Below, piece by piece: positions 14,316 through 23,435 of a stretch of 42,053 nt of DNA (position 1 is its first letter; each line of letters begins with the position of its first letter). This DNA is from a bacterium 1XD42-1 (lineage in GTDB: Bacteria; Bacillota; Clostridia; Oscillospirales; Ruminococcaceae). Made by a program: the position numbers and the translations under genes. The notes under the pieces were generated by a model. The model worked only from the letters and a program-made list of their open reading frames with translations, did not search any database and was not told the DNA's origin. The DNA lies in assembly GCA_003612625.1 (NCBI GenBank), contig RAZJ01000023.1, positions 1-42,053 of the forward strand, in the 5' to 3' direction.

Positions 14316-16340
14316 GTGTCAGTGTCGGATGAAAAAAAAATAGGCGGCAAGCTTACGGAACAGCAGTTGGCTATGGATCTGAACCAACTGGAAAAACGCA
14401 GTGCCATAGAACGGCGGCCCCGTGTACCTAAAAAACGTAAGCCTGCATTAGATGTGCAGAAAGCAGATGCTGCCTCAAAAGAACCGGCCCAAAAGAAAAA
14501 GAAAGAACCTGCTTTAAAAACAGAATCAGCCCCAGCTAAAAAACAGCCGCGCCGGATTGCACCAAAGCCTCCCCGTACCAATGAGAATGCCCCTGTTGGT
14601 GCAACCATTGAATTATCCGATCCGGTCCGGGTGCGCCAGGAACCAAAAGCCCGCCGGAAACGTTCTGTGAAAGAATCCCGAAAGCCGCCTGTACGGATTA
14701 TCCCTTTAGGCGGGCTTCATGAAGTGGGCAAAAATGTAACGGTTTATGAATGCCAGGGGGATATGTTTTTAGTTGACTGCGGCATGAATTTCCCGGATGA
14801 ACAAATGCTGGGCGTAGATCTTGTACTGCCGGATTTTACCTACGTCTATAAAAATAAGGACCGTTTAAAAGGGATTGTCATTACCCACGGCCATGAAGAT
14901 CATATCGGCGCCCTGCCTTATTTCTTAAAAGAATGTAATGTTCCCGTTTATGCAACCAAATTAACTTTGGGTTTAATTGAAAATAAATTGCGGGAACATG
15001 GCCTTTATGGGAAAGTCAGGCTGATGCAGATTGCCCCCAGAGAAACCATTAAATTAGGCTGTATGGAAGTCGAGTTTATCCGTGTAAACCACTCCATTCC
15101 GGATGCCGTAGCCCTTGCCATTCATACGCCTGCCGGGGTTATTGTACAGACTGGGGATTTTAAAATTGACTATACGCCCATTGGCGGGGAAGTCATTGAC
15201 CTGGCCCGGTTTGGGGAATTGGGCAGTAAAGGCGTATTAGCATTGCTGGCAGATTCCACCAATGCGGAACGTCCCGGCTTTACCCCAACAGAACGGACTG
15301 TTGCAGAAAGCTTTGACAAGCTGTTTAAACAAGCCTGTCATAAACGGATTATTATTGCAACATTTTCTTCCAATATTTATCGGATGCAGTTAATTGTAGA
15401 AGCTGCCGCAAAATACGGCCGCAAAGTAGCGGTTTCCGGGCGCAGTATGGAAAATGCCGCTTCGGTAGCTATGGAGCTGGGATATTTAAGGCCGGCCCCC
15501 AATGTAATGATTGATATTGATGAGATCGATCTTTATCCAAGGGAACAGGTTGTTATCATTACGACTGGCAGCCAGGGAGAACCCATGAGCGCCCTTTCCC
15601 GGATGGCCAGCGCGGATCACCGGAAAGTTTCTGTTACACCAGGGGATTTTATCATTATCAGCGCCACTCCTATCCCCGGCAATGAAAAAACCGTTGGCAG
15701 GGTTGTAAATGACCTGATGAAGCTGGGCGCGGATGTGATTTACGAAAAAATGTATGAAGTCCATGTTTCCGGTCATGCCTGCCAGGAAGAATTAAAAATT
15801 ATACTGGCTTTAACACGTCCGAAATTCTTTTTCCCTGTCCACGGGGAATACAAACATTTGAAACGCCATGCCTCTTTAGCCTATGGACTGGGGCTGGATG
15901 AAAACCATGTTTTGATTGGGGAAAACGGCCGGGTATTTGAATTAGATGGGGTTACAGTCAAAAATGATGAAACCGTACCCAGCGGCCGTGTCTTAGTAGA
16001 CGGATTAGGCGTAGGCGATGTGGGAAGCATTGTATTACGGGACCGGAAACATTTAGGAGAAGACGGTTTAATCGTAGTGGTTGCCGTTATGGAACGGGAA
16101 AGCGGCCGTGTTATTTCCGGGCCGGATATTATTTCCCGGGGCTTTGTCTATGTGAGGGAAGCGGAAGATATGCTTTCAGAAGCCAGGGATGTTGCCCGGA
16201 GGGCATTGGATGGCTGTTTAAAAAACAATGTCCGGGAATGGGGAAATATCAAAATTCAAATACGGGATGCACTTTCTTCTTATTTCTATGCCTGCACCAA
16301 ACGCAGCCCTATGATTCTGCCGATCATTCAGGAAATTTAA
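14316..16340 (+). CDS. rnj: ribonuclease J with long basic N-terminal extension
   Basis: A 674-residue metallo-beta-lactamase/beta-CASP nuclease. The core starts near residue 125 (PVRIIPLGGLHEVGKN), with the zinc motif HGHEDH at 191-196, the later NHSIPDA and QTGDFKID segments, the beta-CASP motifs (STNAERPGFTPTE, TGSQGEPMSAL, HVSGHACQEE, PVHGEYKHL) and a C-terminal domain. It acts as a 5'-3' exonuclease and endonuclease in mRNA decay and RNA maturation. The first 120 residues are not found in the standard 555-residue enzyme. They are rich in Lys, Arg, Pro and Ala, predicted disordered, and could bind RNA or ribosomes. The start is GTG at 14316, 10 bases after GGAGG; a second GTG two codons on is possible. 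Confidence 0.95.
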   Translation: MSVSDEKKIGGKLTEQQLAMDLNQLEKRSAIERRPRVPKKRKPALDVQKADAASKEPAQKKKKEPALKTESAPAKKQPRRIAPKPPRTNENAPVGATIELSDPVRVRQEPKARRKRSVKESRKPPVRIIPLGGLHEVGKNVTVYECQGDMFLVDCGMNFPDEQMLGVDLVLPDFTYVYKNKDRLKGIVITHGHEDHIGALPYFLKECNVPVYATKLTLGLIENKLREHGLYGKVRLMQIAPRETIKLGCMEVEFIRVNHSIPDAVALAIHTPAGVIVQTGDFKIDYTPIGGEVIDLARFGELGSKGVLALLADSTNAERPGFTPTERTVAESFDKLFKQACHKRIIIATFSSNIYRMQLIVEAAAKYGRKVAVSGRSMENAASVAMELGYLRPAPNVMIDIDEIDLYPREQVVIITTGSQGEPMSALSRMASADHRKVSVTPGDFIIISATPIPGNEKTVGRVVNDLMKLGADVIYEKMYEVHVSGHACQEELKIILALTRPKFFFPVHGEYKHLKRHASLAYGLGLDENHVLIGENGRVFELDGVTVKNDETVPSGRVLVDGLGVGDVGSIVLRDRKHLGEDGLIVVVAVMERESGRVISGPDIISRGFVYVREAEDMLSEARDVARRALDGCLKNNVREWGNIKIQIRDALSSYFYACTKRSPMILPIIQEI

Positions 16341-16359
16341 CTGGGGAAGGGGTTGCATC

Positions 16360-16476
16360 ATGTCTTTTTTCCAGCGGGAAACACCGCCTACGTGGAAGAT
16401 TCTCTTATATTGTGTTTTAGCAGTCCTGTTATTGCTGGCTTTAGGAAAAATTGCTGCAATTTTTCAAATTGGATAG
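16360..16476 (+). CDS. 38-residue single-helix membrane protein downstream of ribonuclease J
   Basis: ATG at 16360, 19 bases after the rnj stop and preceded by GAAGGGG, opens a frame ending with TAG at 16476. The product starts MSFFQRETPPTWK and has a hydrophobic helix at about residues 13-34 (ILLYCVLAVLLLLALGKIAA). It lies before the terminator of the transcript, so it is co-transcribed with rnj. Its position suggests it could link RNase J to the membrane, but that is speculation. The ribosome binding site, tight spacing and helix support a real gene. Confidence 0.6.
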   Translation: MSFFQRETPPTWKILLYCVLAVLLLLALGKIAAIFQIG

Positions 16477-16486
16477 ACTAAAAAAA

Positions 16487-16528
16487 TGCCGCATAGATTG
16501 GAAGATCTTTGCGGCGTATTTTTTATAA
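16487..16528 (+). terminator. rnj operon terminator
   Basis: TGCCGCA (16487-16493) pairs with TGCGGCG (one wobble), with an additional AGAT/ATCT pairing inside the loop, followed by TATTTTTTATAATA. About 140 bases without a gene follow before the next operon; no clear promoter was seen there. Confidence 0.75.
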
Positions 16529-16667
16529 TAATCCCACAAAAAGGAAAGCTTTATTTTTTGAAAGCTGTGTTATTCTGACAAAAAATTTTTTTAGTGCATT
16601 CAGAGTGTCCCGAGAATACACTTATTAAGGTAGTGTTATTGTATCAGACGAAAGGGGTGGTTCCCTT

Positions 16668-17576
16668 TTGGAATTACAAAAAGATGATTTCCTTCCAGCA
16701 CCTGTGATTGCAGCAGAGGAAACGGTTGGACTTGAAATAGATAAAAACGAAAAGAAACCCCTGTCCGGGCCTCCTCAAAAACGGGGGTTTGTCAGCGTAC
16801 GCCATTTACGGAAGGTTTACCGGATCGGGGATGAAAAAGTAGTAGCCCTTGGGGATATTAACCTGGAAATCCAGCAAGGGCAGATTGTTTGTATTATTGG
16901 GACTTCCGGTTCAGGAAAATCCACTTTATTGAACCAGTTAGCGGGTTTGGAAAAACCTACAAAAGGATCTGTATACATAGGGAATACGAATATTTCCAGA
17001 TTGGATGAAAACCGGTTAGCTTCTTTCCGCCAGCGGCATTTAGGCTTTGTCTTTCAATCCTATAATTTGCTTCCCACCCTTTCCGCTTTGGAAAATGTAG
17101 CCCTGCCTATGATTTTCCGGGGCGTCCCAAAATCAAAACGGGACAAGGCTGCTATGGCAATGCTGGCAGCAGTGGGATTAAAAAAACGCGCCCATCACCG
17201 GCCTACCCAGATGTCAGGCGGCCAGCAGCAAAGGGCCGGAATTGCACGGGCTTTTGTAACCCGTCCGAAAGTTATTTTTGCAGATGAACCCACAGGAAAT
17301 CTCGATACAAAAACGACAATTTCTATTATGCAAATGATGGTCCGTTTTGCCCGGAAGTATCATGAAACATTAGTCATTGTTACCCATGATCCGGAAATTG
17401 CGGAATATGCGGATCGGGTTGTCACTTTAATTGATGGTGCAATTACTTCAGATAAGGAACAGACTCCAATTTATGACGTGGGGGAAGCAAGCCCGGAAGA
17501 AACCTTGCTGGAAGAAGCTTTGCCTGTTGCAGCAGAGCCAAAGCTTCAAGGGGATGCGGAGGAAAGTAATCAATGA
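16668..17576 (+). CDS. MacB/LolD-type ABC transporter ATP-binding protein
   Basis: A 302-residue ATPase of the MacB/LolD type, which drives mechanotransmission rather than transport across the lipid bilayer. Walker A GTSGSGKS is at 78-85, the Q-loop in [10 protein letters not shown], the signature [13 protein letters not shown], Walker [13 protein letters not shown] and the switch His in VTHDPEIAE. About 40 residues precede the ATPase fold and a 30-residue acidic tail follows it; both are unusual for the family. The start is TTG at 16668 after AAAGGGGTGG. The stop overlaps the next start (ATGA), the first link of a four-gene operon with a surface protein, a permease and a small anchored protein. 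Confidence 0.9.
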   Translation: MELQKDDFLPAPVIAAEETVGLEIDKNEKKPLSGPPQKRGFVSVRHLRKVYRIGDEKVVALGDINLEIQQGQIVCIIGTSGSGKSTLLNQLAGLEKPTKGSVYIGNTNISRLDENRLASFRQRHLGFVFQSYNLLPTLSALENVALPMIFRGVPKSKRDKAAMAMLAAVGLKKRAHHRPTQMSGGQQQRAGIARAFVTRPKVIFADEPTGNLDTKTTISIMQMMVRFARKYHETLVIVTHDPEIAEYADRVVTLIDGAITSDKEQTPIYDVGEASPEETLLEEALPVAAEPKLQGDAEESNQ

Positions 17577-19579
17577 ACCATTTTAAAAATCATATTCTGT
17601 CCTTAATATTAGCGGTTTTGTTTCTTTTGGGAGCTGGGGCAATCTCCTTTTATGCTATTTTTAGAGGGACGCCAGCCTTTGCAGAAGCAATCATCAATCC
17701 AAGAACATCTCCTGAAACAGCGGCAGCAACAGAACCGGCCCAAGAAAATCCAGGCGATCCCAGCGGCGCAACCGAGAATAATAATCCAGAAGCCGGCAAA
17801 GAGAAGAATGATAAAACAAACAATGAGGGCGATAAGACAGAGGATAATGAGGGCAGCGGCAATGATAAAGATGATACAGAAACCGAGCGTATCAGACTAA
17901 AAATTGTTAAAGTAGAGAATAAAGAAACAGGGCAGTTAGATTCCAATTATAAGACAGTGGAAATTGAGGTAATAGATGACGCCCTGAAAGGCCAAAGCCA
18001 GATACCTAAAATAACAATTTCTTTTGATGATGACGACGATGTTCTTCATATTTTAAACAAGGATTGTACAGCTACGGATTACCATGCTTCAACCAATACT
18101 TATACTATCAAAGTAGATATGCGGGTGAGCAAATTAGGAGATGGAGTTATACCTGGCGTTATAAAATATGCGGATTCTACTATTAAAGACCGGGATTTTA
18201 CTTTAAATTTCAGCGCTTGGGTGCCGATTGGGGAAAATCCCAATATTTACAATCTGCAAAGTTATCGGTTTTATGATGATGACGGGGATTTGATTACAAA
18301 GCTCACCAAAGGCAAAAAAATTGATAAATTAGTCGTTACTTTAAAAGACGGCGGCTTTACCAAGGAAGTCTATGACAATACGGGAAAAAGCCAGTTTACC
18401 GCTTCTTTAAATTATGATACATTTACCCCGCTGGACCGGAATCAGGAACCTCATTTCAGCAATACGGCAGTTGAATTGCCGGATGGCTGCGTTTCTTATG
18501 AAGTCTTTTTTTATGATCTCCGGTATACTGGCGACACAAAAGAGCTGGTTGTAAAAATCGGGTATCCGCAAAGCTTTGGCTTGGAACGGCGGGAATTTAC
18601 AGAATCCCTCCCGGAAGGGGAACTCTATCAGGAAAAAAATGATAATACCTCCTCCTCTGAATCAAGCTCCAGCGAAGCGGAAATTGCCCCGCCTACGCCC
18701 CGTCTGATTATCCGTTCCTATGATTACGGCGGACAAGCTTTAACGGCTGCCTCCAGTGCAAAATTAAACCTGACATTTCAAAATGTCAGCAGGCAGGTTC
18801 CTGTGGACAATGTAGTTTTAAAAATTGCCATGCCGGAAGCCTTTACTTTGACCAATTCTTCCAATAGCTTTTATTTTGAACGGATTGGACGGGAACGGGA
18901 AAAAACCGTTTCCATTGATTTTACCGTAAAGCCTACGGCAGAAGCGACTTCCCAGGCAATCAAATTAAGCTTTGCATTTGAAGCGGTTATTGGAAACCAG
19001 CGCACCCAGCTTACCAGTGAAGAAGAAATTACAATTCCAGTTGTTCAAATCAACCGGATGATGGTCAGTTCTGTGGAAACGCCGCCGGAAATTTATATCG
19101 GTGATAACAGCGGCAGTATAGAAGCCAGCTTTGTCAATAAAGGAAAAACTGCTGTGTATAATGTAACAGCTTCCATTGAAGGGAAAAATATTGCCCAGAC
19201 AGGACAAACCCAATTCATTGGAAATGTAGAAAGCGGCATTGAAAAATCCATTGATTTTTCTTTAGAAGCTTTGGAACCAGGCCCCATTACAGGGGAAATT
19301 ATTTTATCTTATGAAGATGCCAATATGCGGATCAGTGAAATCCGTACCGCATTTTCTACACAGGCTATTGCAATGGATACAGGCCCGTCCCCAGATGAAA
19401 TGGATGCCATGGCCCAGCCCCAGGAACCCCCAACAGAAGCTCCGGCCTGGTATGCAGGGATTCCCACATGGTATTGGGCTGCAGGCGGGTTTGTTGGGCT
19501 GATTATTTTAGCATATTTGATTAAATTAACACGGGTTTCCCGTATTACCCTCCTGGAGGATGACGATGAAGATTTCTGA
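17573..19579 (+). CDS. surface-anchored CARDB/COG1361-like protein of the MacB-type operon
   Basis: A 668-residue protein with an N-terminal hydrophobic helix (about residues 8-30), a low-complexity acidic linker (about 50-105, rich in Asn, Asp, Glu, Lys), and a beta-rich region about 110-350. Two repeats resembling CARDB/'NEW3' immunoglobulin-like modules follow (about 380-490 and 495-600), then a C-terminal membrane helix (about 638-658, ending LIKLTRVSRITLL and an acidic tail). In MacB systems this place in the operon holds an HlyD-type adaptor; no coiled-coil hairpin or lipoyl domain is visible here. It is therefore likely an external partner suited to a cell without an outer membrane. 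Its start overlaps the ATPase stop and its end overlaps the permease start. Confidence 0.7.
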   Translation: MNHFKNHILSLILAVLFLLGAGAISFYAIFRGTPAFAEAIINPRTSPETAAATEPAQENPGDPSGATENNNPEAGKEKNDKTNNEGDKTEDNEGSGNDKDDTETERIRLKIVKVENKETGQLDSNYKTVEIEVIDDALKGQSQIPKITISFDDDDDVLHILNKDCTATDYHASTNTYTIKVDMRVSKLGDGVIPGVIKYADSTIKDRDFTLNFSAWVPIGENPNIYNLQSYRFYDDDGDLITKLTKGKKIDKLVVTLKDGGFTKEVYDNTGKSQFTASLNYDTFTPLDRNQEPHFSNTAVELPDGCVSYEVFFYDLRYTGDTKELVVKIGYPQSFGLERREFTESLPEGELYQEKNDNTSSSESSSSEAEIAPPTPRLIIRSYDYGGQALTAASSAKLNLTFQNVSRQVPVDNVVLKIAMPEAFTLTNSSNSFYFERIGREREKTVSIDFTVKPTAEATSQAIKLSFAFEAVIGNQRTQLTSEEEITIPVVQINRMMVSSVETPPEIYIGDNSGSIEASFVNKGKTAVYNVTASIEGKNIAQTGQTQFIGNVESGIEKSIDFSLEALEPGPITGEIILSYEDANMRISEIRTAFSTQAIAMDTGPSPDEMDAMAQPQEPPTEAPAWYAGIPTWYWAAGGFVGLIILAYLIKLTRVSRITLLEDDDEDF

Positions 19580-20990
19580 TCAGATATCTATGTGCCTGAA
19601 TAATCTGCTTCATCGGAAAATGCGTACCATATTAACAGTTACTGGCGTTATGGTAGGTGCCTGTTTAGTTGTTATTGTGGTTTCGTTAGGTATTGCTATG
19701 AGTGCCCAACAGGAAGCTGTACTGCAAAGCATGGGGGATTTAACACGTATTACCATTTATAATTACGGCAGTTCCTCCAATGGGGAACAAATTGCTTTAG
19801 ATGATGACGCGGTAGCCGCTATTGCTAAAATCCCTGGTGTAGATGTTGCAACCCCTATTTATCAGCCCCGTAATTTAGCTGCATTTATCTATGGCGGCAA
19901 AGAAGAACGCTATTCCATGCGGCTGGATTGGAATGTAACTGGGATGTATGCAGAAGCTTTCCCAAAAATGGGGTTTGAACTTTTAGAAGGGACCTGGCCG
20001 GAATACCAGCCCAATCAGAAAAAACCAATTTCTATCCTGGTTGGGGAATATACAGCTTTTAACTTTGAAGACACAAAACGCAAAGAAGATGATCAGCGCC
20101 GTTACCGCTGGGCAGAAATAAATGAAGATGGAGAAGTTATCAATACGCCCTTTGTCAATTTTAATAAAGATGATTTAATCTTACATACAGAAAAAATGGA
20201 AGAAGATTCTCCGGATTCTACGGTAGTGACCCGTGAAATAAAGGTTGCAGGAAGGATTAAAAAGGATTACAATAAAGGATGGGAAACTGATCAAGGCATT
20301 TATATGGATATTGGGGATTTGAAAGCTTTGGAATCCGCTTATATGAAAGCCAATAAAATAAAAGCTGATTCTTCCCGTAACCAGTCCGGATATAATCAGG
20401 TTCGTGTTTATGTCCATTCCATTGATGATGTGGATTCCGTAGATGCTGCAATCAAAGATATGGGATTTGAAACAGAATCTTTAGAAAGTATCCGTAAACC
20501 TATGCAGGACAGTGTAAAACAGCAGCAGCTTTTTTTAGGAATGCTGGGCGGCGTATCCCTCTTAGTGGCAGCCATTGGGATTACCAATACCATGTTTATG
20601 TCAATTTATGAACGGACAAGAGAAATTGGTGTTATGAAAGTCCTTGGCTGTAAAGTCGCAAATATCCGCAGTGTATTCCTGATGGAAGCTGGCGCCATTG
20701 GATTTTTAGGCGGAATCGCCGGCGTCCTTTTAAGCCTGGCTGCTTCGGCCATTATTAACTATTTTAAGCTTTCTTTCAGCGGCGGCAATCAGAATAATGT
20801 GTATATGTATGGTGGATTCGGAAGGGGAGGCGGTTCTGTTGATCCTTCCGCGATGCCGGTATCAGTTATCCCTTTATGGCTTGTAGGCGCGGCAATCGTA
20901 TTTGCTACTTTAGTAGGGCTTCTTTCCGGTGTAATGCCTGCAAACCGTGCAATGAAAATTTCAGCTCTGGAGGCGATAAAGCATGAATGA
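19566..20990 (+). CDS. MacB-like ABC transporter permease (MacB_PCD and FtsX domains)
   Basis: A 474-residue protein with the MacB permease plan. There is an N-terminal helix (about 22-45, LTVTGVMVGACLVVIVVSLGI), a large extracytoplasmic MacB_PCD domain (about 50-310), then three helices of the FtsX domain with the family segments GISLLVAAIGITNTMFMSIYERTREIG-like (320-350) and VMPANRAMKISALEAI at the end. A Gly-rich insert (GGFGRGGGSVDP) lies between the last two helices. The start is taken as ATG at 19566, six bases after GGAGG; an ATG at 19560 overlaps that site. It overlaps both neighbours by a few bases, so the operon is tightly coupled. Confidence 0.9.
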   Translation: MKISDQISMCLNNLLHRKMRTILTVTGVMVGACLVVIVVSLGIAMSAQQEAVLQSMGDLTRITIYNYGSSSNGEQIALDDDAVAAIAKIPGVDVATPIYQPRNLAAFIYGGKEERYSMRLDWNVTGMYAEAFPKMGFELLEGTWPEYQPNQKKPISILVGEYTAFNFEDTKRKEDDQRRYRWAEINEDGEVINTPFVNFNKDDLILHTEKMEEDSPDSTVVTREIKVAGRIKKDYNKGWETDQGIYMDIGDLKALESAYMKANKIKADSSRNQSGYNQVRVYVHSIDDVDSVDAAIKDMGFETESLESIRKPMQDSVKQQQLFLGMLGGVSLLVAAIGITNTMFMSIYERTREIGVMKVLGCKVANIRSVFLMEAGAIGFLGGIAGVLLSLAASAIINYFKLSFSGGNQNNVYMYGGFGRGGGSVDPSAMPVSVIPLWLVGAAIVFATLVGLLSGVMPANRAMKISALEAIKHE

Positions 20991-21588
20991 ACCGAAAAAA
21001 CGTTTGGTAAAAATTTTGGCTGTTGTGATACCAGTTGTTATCATTTTAATTGTAGTCATCCTTTTAACCACCCAGTACATCCAGCGGGAACAATGGATTA
21101 CCCGTACCATTGATACTCCTACTATGGCTGATACCAGGATGCTTGTCAAAAATAACAAATTAACAGTGCGTTCTTTATTGCCGGACCGGGTCACAAAAGA
21201 AAATATTACTTTATATAGTGCCCGTCTGTATCCAGAAGCTTCTACAATGATATGTACTGTAAAAAAACCAAAACAATATGAACAATTTACAGCATATCTG
21301 GTTTCTAGAGATGGAACGGTTTATCCAGGATGGTATAACCCACAGGCTATGGGTGAAACTTCCACCGACCGTCATAACGTGGTAAAGTTTGTCTTTGAAA
21401 AGCTGGATACAACACAAATCGTAAAATTTAATCTGGTAGATAAATCAAAAATTGTTGGGGAATATGACCCGAATACTTTTACAGATCAGGTTTCTTTTGA
21501 TTTAAACCCGCCGCCCCGTGAATTTGCAGCTCCTTCCAGTGAAACTGATGGAGAAACAAGCAGTTCCGAAAGTTCAGAAAATGGGTGA
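20983..21588 (+). CDS. membrane-anchored protein, last gene of the MacB-type operon
   Basis: A 201-residue protein with an N-terminal helix (about residues 8-32, VKILAVVIPVVIILIVVILLT), an extracytoplasmic domain (33-180) and a Ser/Glu-rich tail. No family recognised. The ATG at 20983 overlaps the permease stop by eight bases, with GGAGG nine bases upstream. Being in the same operon and facing outward, it is likely an accessory subunit of the MacB-like complex. Its beta-rich outer domain has no catalytic motif that I can see. Confidence 0.6.
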   Translation: MNEPKKRLVKILAVVIPVVIILIVVILLTTQYIQREQWITRTIDTPTMADTRMLVKNNKLTVRSLLPDRVTKENITLYSARLYPEASTMICTVKKPKQYEQFTAYLVSRDGTVYPGWYNPQAMGETSTDRHNVVKFVFEKLDTTQIVKFNLVDKSKIVGEYDPNTFTDQVSFDLNPPPREFAAPSSETDGETSSSESSENG

Positions 21589-21631
21589 GCTATAAAAAAA
21601 TATCCTTGAGTTGCAGGGAAGCAGCTTAACA

Positions 21632-21667
21632 AAAACTGCCAGGGGTCACAGAGCCCCGGGCAGTTTT
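21632..21667 (+). terminator. terminator of the MacB-type operon
   Basis: AAAACTGCC (21632-21640) pairs with GGCAGTTTT (21659-21667), with an inner AGGGG / CCCC stem. Only a short T-run follows. Confidence 0.75.
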
Positions 21668-21700
21668 CAATATTGGTTTCGTTTTCCTAAAAATTTTCAG

Positions 21701-21729
21701 TTGACGAAAAATGTTACAACTGTTACAAT
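21701..21729 (+). promoter_or_regulatory. sigma-A promoter of the ChrB-like gene
   Basis: TTGACG (21701-21706), a 17-base spacer and TACAAT (21724-21729), about 50 bases before the ATG at 21780. One mismatch in each box. Confidence 0.75.
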
Positions 21730-21779
21730 ATATATAAGCTAAAGATTTTTTTACTTAATTAGGAATGGAGCATTTTTAC

Positions 21780-22313
21780 ATGGCAAGGATTTCATGGCTG
21801 GCCCTCAGCTATAATCTTCCCATTAACCCTTCCAAAGCCCGTGTCTATACATGGCGCAAGCTGCGGGAATTAGGGGCAGAATATTTACGGCAAGGGGTTG
21901 CCTTATTGCCCAATACCGCCCAAAGCAACCAGCAGTTAACCCTTTTAGCACAGAAGATCCGGCAAATGGGCGGAGAAGCTTCTTTATTGGAAATGCGTTT
22001 TTTAGATCCCCATGCCGAGCAGGAGATGGCTGCCCGGTTTGAAAAACAATCCCAGGATGCTTATGAAGAACTTTTAGAAGATTGTGCCGCAACTGTACTG
22101 CGCTTAAAAAAATTAGGGAACCCGCCTACGGCAAAAGAAACAGAAGCTATCCGCCGGATGGTAAAGCGGTACTGTCATGTAAGAGCCAGGGACTATTTCA
22201 GGGCTTATACAGGGGCGCAGGAAGTACAGGATGGTTTAGATGAACTGGTAGAAAGTGTGCGGAGCGTAGCCGCAGATGTAGGAAAACAATTACGCGGTTT
22301 GCTGGACGGCTAG
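21780..22313 (+). CDS. ChrB N-terminal domain protein
   Basis: A 177-residue soluble protein whose opening (WLALSYNLPINPSKARVYTWRKLRELGAEYLRQGVALLP) matches the ChrB N-terminal domain, found in chromate-resistance proteins and in stand-alone Firmicute proteins. The remainder is helical with many Arg/Lys. The ChrB C-terminal domain and a ChrA transporter are both missing, so a chromate role should not be assumed. The start is ATG at 21780 with GGAG nine bases upstream. An ATG at 21765 overlaps that site. It is the first gene after a good promoter and is followed by two small genes in the same direction. Confidence 0.7.
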   Translation: MARISWLALSYNLPINPSKARVYTWRKLRELGAEYLRQGVALLPNTAQSNQQLTLLAQKIRQMGGEASLLEMRFLDPHAEQEMAARFEKQSQDAYEELLEDCAATVLRLKKLGNPPTAKETEAIRRMVKRYCHVRARDYFRAYTGAQEVQDGLDELVESVRSVAADVGKQLRGLLDG

Positions 22314-22360
22314 TTGGTACGATTCACCTTTTCACCTGCTTTAAAGTTAGGAGGCTGTAT

Positions 22361-22708
22361 ATGAAAAAATGGCTTGATGAAGAATATGAATTTGAAGTTG
22401 AAGTAATCAATTTTCTGCATGGGGATCATACAGAGCGTTACTGCCGGAATGGTGAAGAAATTGGAGATAAATATACTTGTACTTATGGATGCCCTGTCAA
22501 TTCACAGGGATATGGTATTTGCTCCAAAACAATGATGATGCTGTACCCCATTATGGAAGCTGTCAGAAGCGGCGGAGATTTAGAGAATATCGGCGGCGAC
22601 GGGAAATACAGCAAAGTCATTGTTTGTCCTGACGGTTGTGTTATGTTTCGGATTACAGCAAAACCATTAGACAATCAGAATCCTTTCAAAGGAAAATGTT
22701 TTGATTAG
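22361..22708 (+). CDS. TIGR04076 family protein
   Basis: A 115-residue Cys-containing protein that fits the TIGR04076 pattern. It has an N-terminal beta hairpin (FEVEVINFLHG), then the Cys set CTYGCPVNSQGYGIC, the segment LYPIMEAVRSGGDLENIGGDG, and the closing VIVCPDGCVMFRITA. The family is common in anaerobic Firmicutes, and its function is not established. A good Shine-Dalgarno sequence (TTAGGAGG) precedes ATG 22361. It follows the ChrB-like gene by 47 bases and is probably in the same transcript. Confidence 0.75.
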   Translation: MKKWLDEEYEFEVEVINFLHGDHTERYCRNGEEIGDKYTCTYGCPVNSQGYGICSKTMMMLYPIMEAVRSGGDLENIGGDGKYSKVIVCPDGCVMFRITAKPLDNQNPFKGKCFD

Positions 22709-22748
22709 ATTTCTGTTTGCGTATAAACGAATAAAGGAAAAAGTACAG

Positions 22749-22889
22749 ATGAAAGATTTTAAAATTTTATTTGATTATTTCAAAGAACATAAAATTGCGG
22801 CACTTGCTGTAATCATTGCAACTTCTATGGGTGCGGGAGTGGGGGCAATATTCGGCGCAATGGCTTTTTATAATGGGTGGCTGGGATAA
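22749..22889 (+). CDS. 46-residue single-helix membrane protein
   Basis: ATG at 22749, preceded by AAAGGAAAAAG, encodes MKDFKILFDYFKEHKIAALA and a Gly/Ala-rich hydrophobic helix ending in GAIFGAMAFYNGWLG. A TTG upstream at 22701 in the same frame overlaps the previous gene and lacks a ribosome binding site. The helix and start support a small membrane protein. No family is recognised. Confidence 0.5.
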   Translation: MKDFKILFDYFKEHKIAALAVIIATSMGAGVGAIFGAMAFYNGWLG

Positions 22890-22963
22890 AATAAATTTAG
22901 TCTATTGACGGTACAGCCTGCCAGCAGCTTTCTATATTACAAGGTAAAAGGGATAAAGAAACC

Positions 22964-23012
22964 AAAACAGCTTCCCACCCTTTTTTAGAAAGGAACCATG
23001 GAAAGCTGTTTT
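22964..23012 (-). terminator. terminator of the gpr-spoIIP operon
   Basis: On the minus strand AAAACAGCTTTCC pairs with GGGAAGCTGTTTT across a 22-base loop and is followed by a T-rich stretch. It lies directly after the stop of the last operon gene (23015) and could also stop plus-strand transcription from 22889. Confidence 0.6.
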
Positions 23013-23014
23013 TT

Positions 23015-23416
23015 CTATTTTGAATCTCCCCAAAATACGGCTTCGCCCGCTTGTATGGCATCCATTCCATAGGATTCCTGGAGGAACCAGTATTCTTCCA
23101 GCTTATCCATAAGGACGCCTCCCCAATAAAAAGCATAATCTGCCGCGTATTCCATTGTCAGTAATAAACGGGGCGTTAATAAAGGGGCATAAGTTCGGCG
23201 GATCTGTTCCCATGCTTCTAAAGCGGTAAAATCTAAAGGAATCCCGCTGCCTAAAAATTCTGCGTGTCCATGGAGGGAATCTTGCTGGGCATAAGAAAAT
23301 ACAGGCTGTTCCGGACCGCGGATACTGATATAGCAAAATAACCCTGTAAAACAGAATAAAAGTAAAGTAATGAAAAAAGAAATCATAAAATATTTTACAT
23401 TTTGAAGGTTCGGCAT
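23015..23416 (-). CDS. small membrane-anchored protein downstream of spoIIP (position of yqxA)
   Basis: A 133-residue protein with one N-terminal hydrophobic helix (about residues 9-31, FMISFFITLLLFCFTGLFCYISI) and an extracytoplasmic domain with many aromatic residues. It follows spoIIP by 19 bases in the same direction. In Bacillus the order is gpr, spoIIP, yqxA, and yqxA also encodes a small protein with an N-terminal helix. The shared place suggests a sporulation role, but I see no sequence match strong enough to name it yqxA. ATG 23416 follows AAAGGACG. Confidence 0.6.
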   Translation of the reverse strand: MPNLQNVKYFMISFFITLLLFCFTGLFCYISIRGPEQPVFSYAQQDSLHGHAEFLGSGIPLDFTALEAWEQIRRTYAPLLTPRLLLTMEYAADYAFYWGGVLMDKLEEYWFLQESYGMDAIQAGEAVFWGDSK

Positions 23417-23435
23417 TTTCCACGTCCTTTATTTT

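Noticed and set aside
21780-22313. Chromate resistance function
   Set aside because: Only the N-terminal ChrB-like domain is present and no chrA is nearby.
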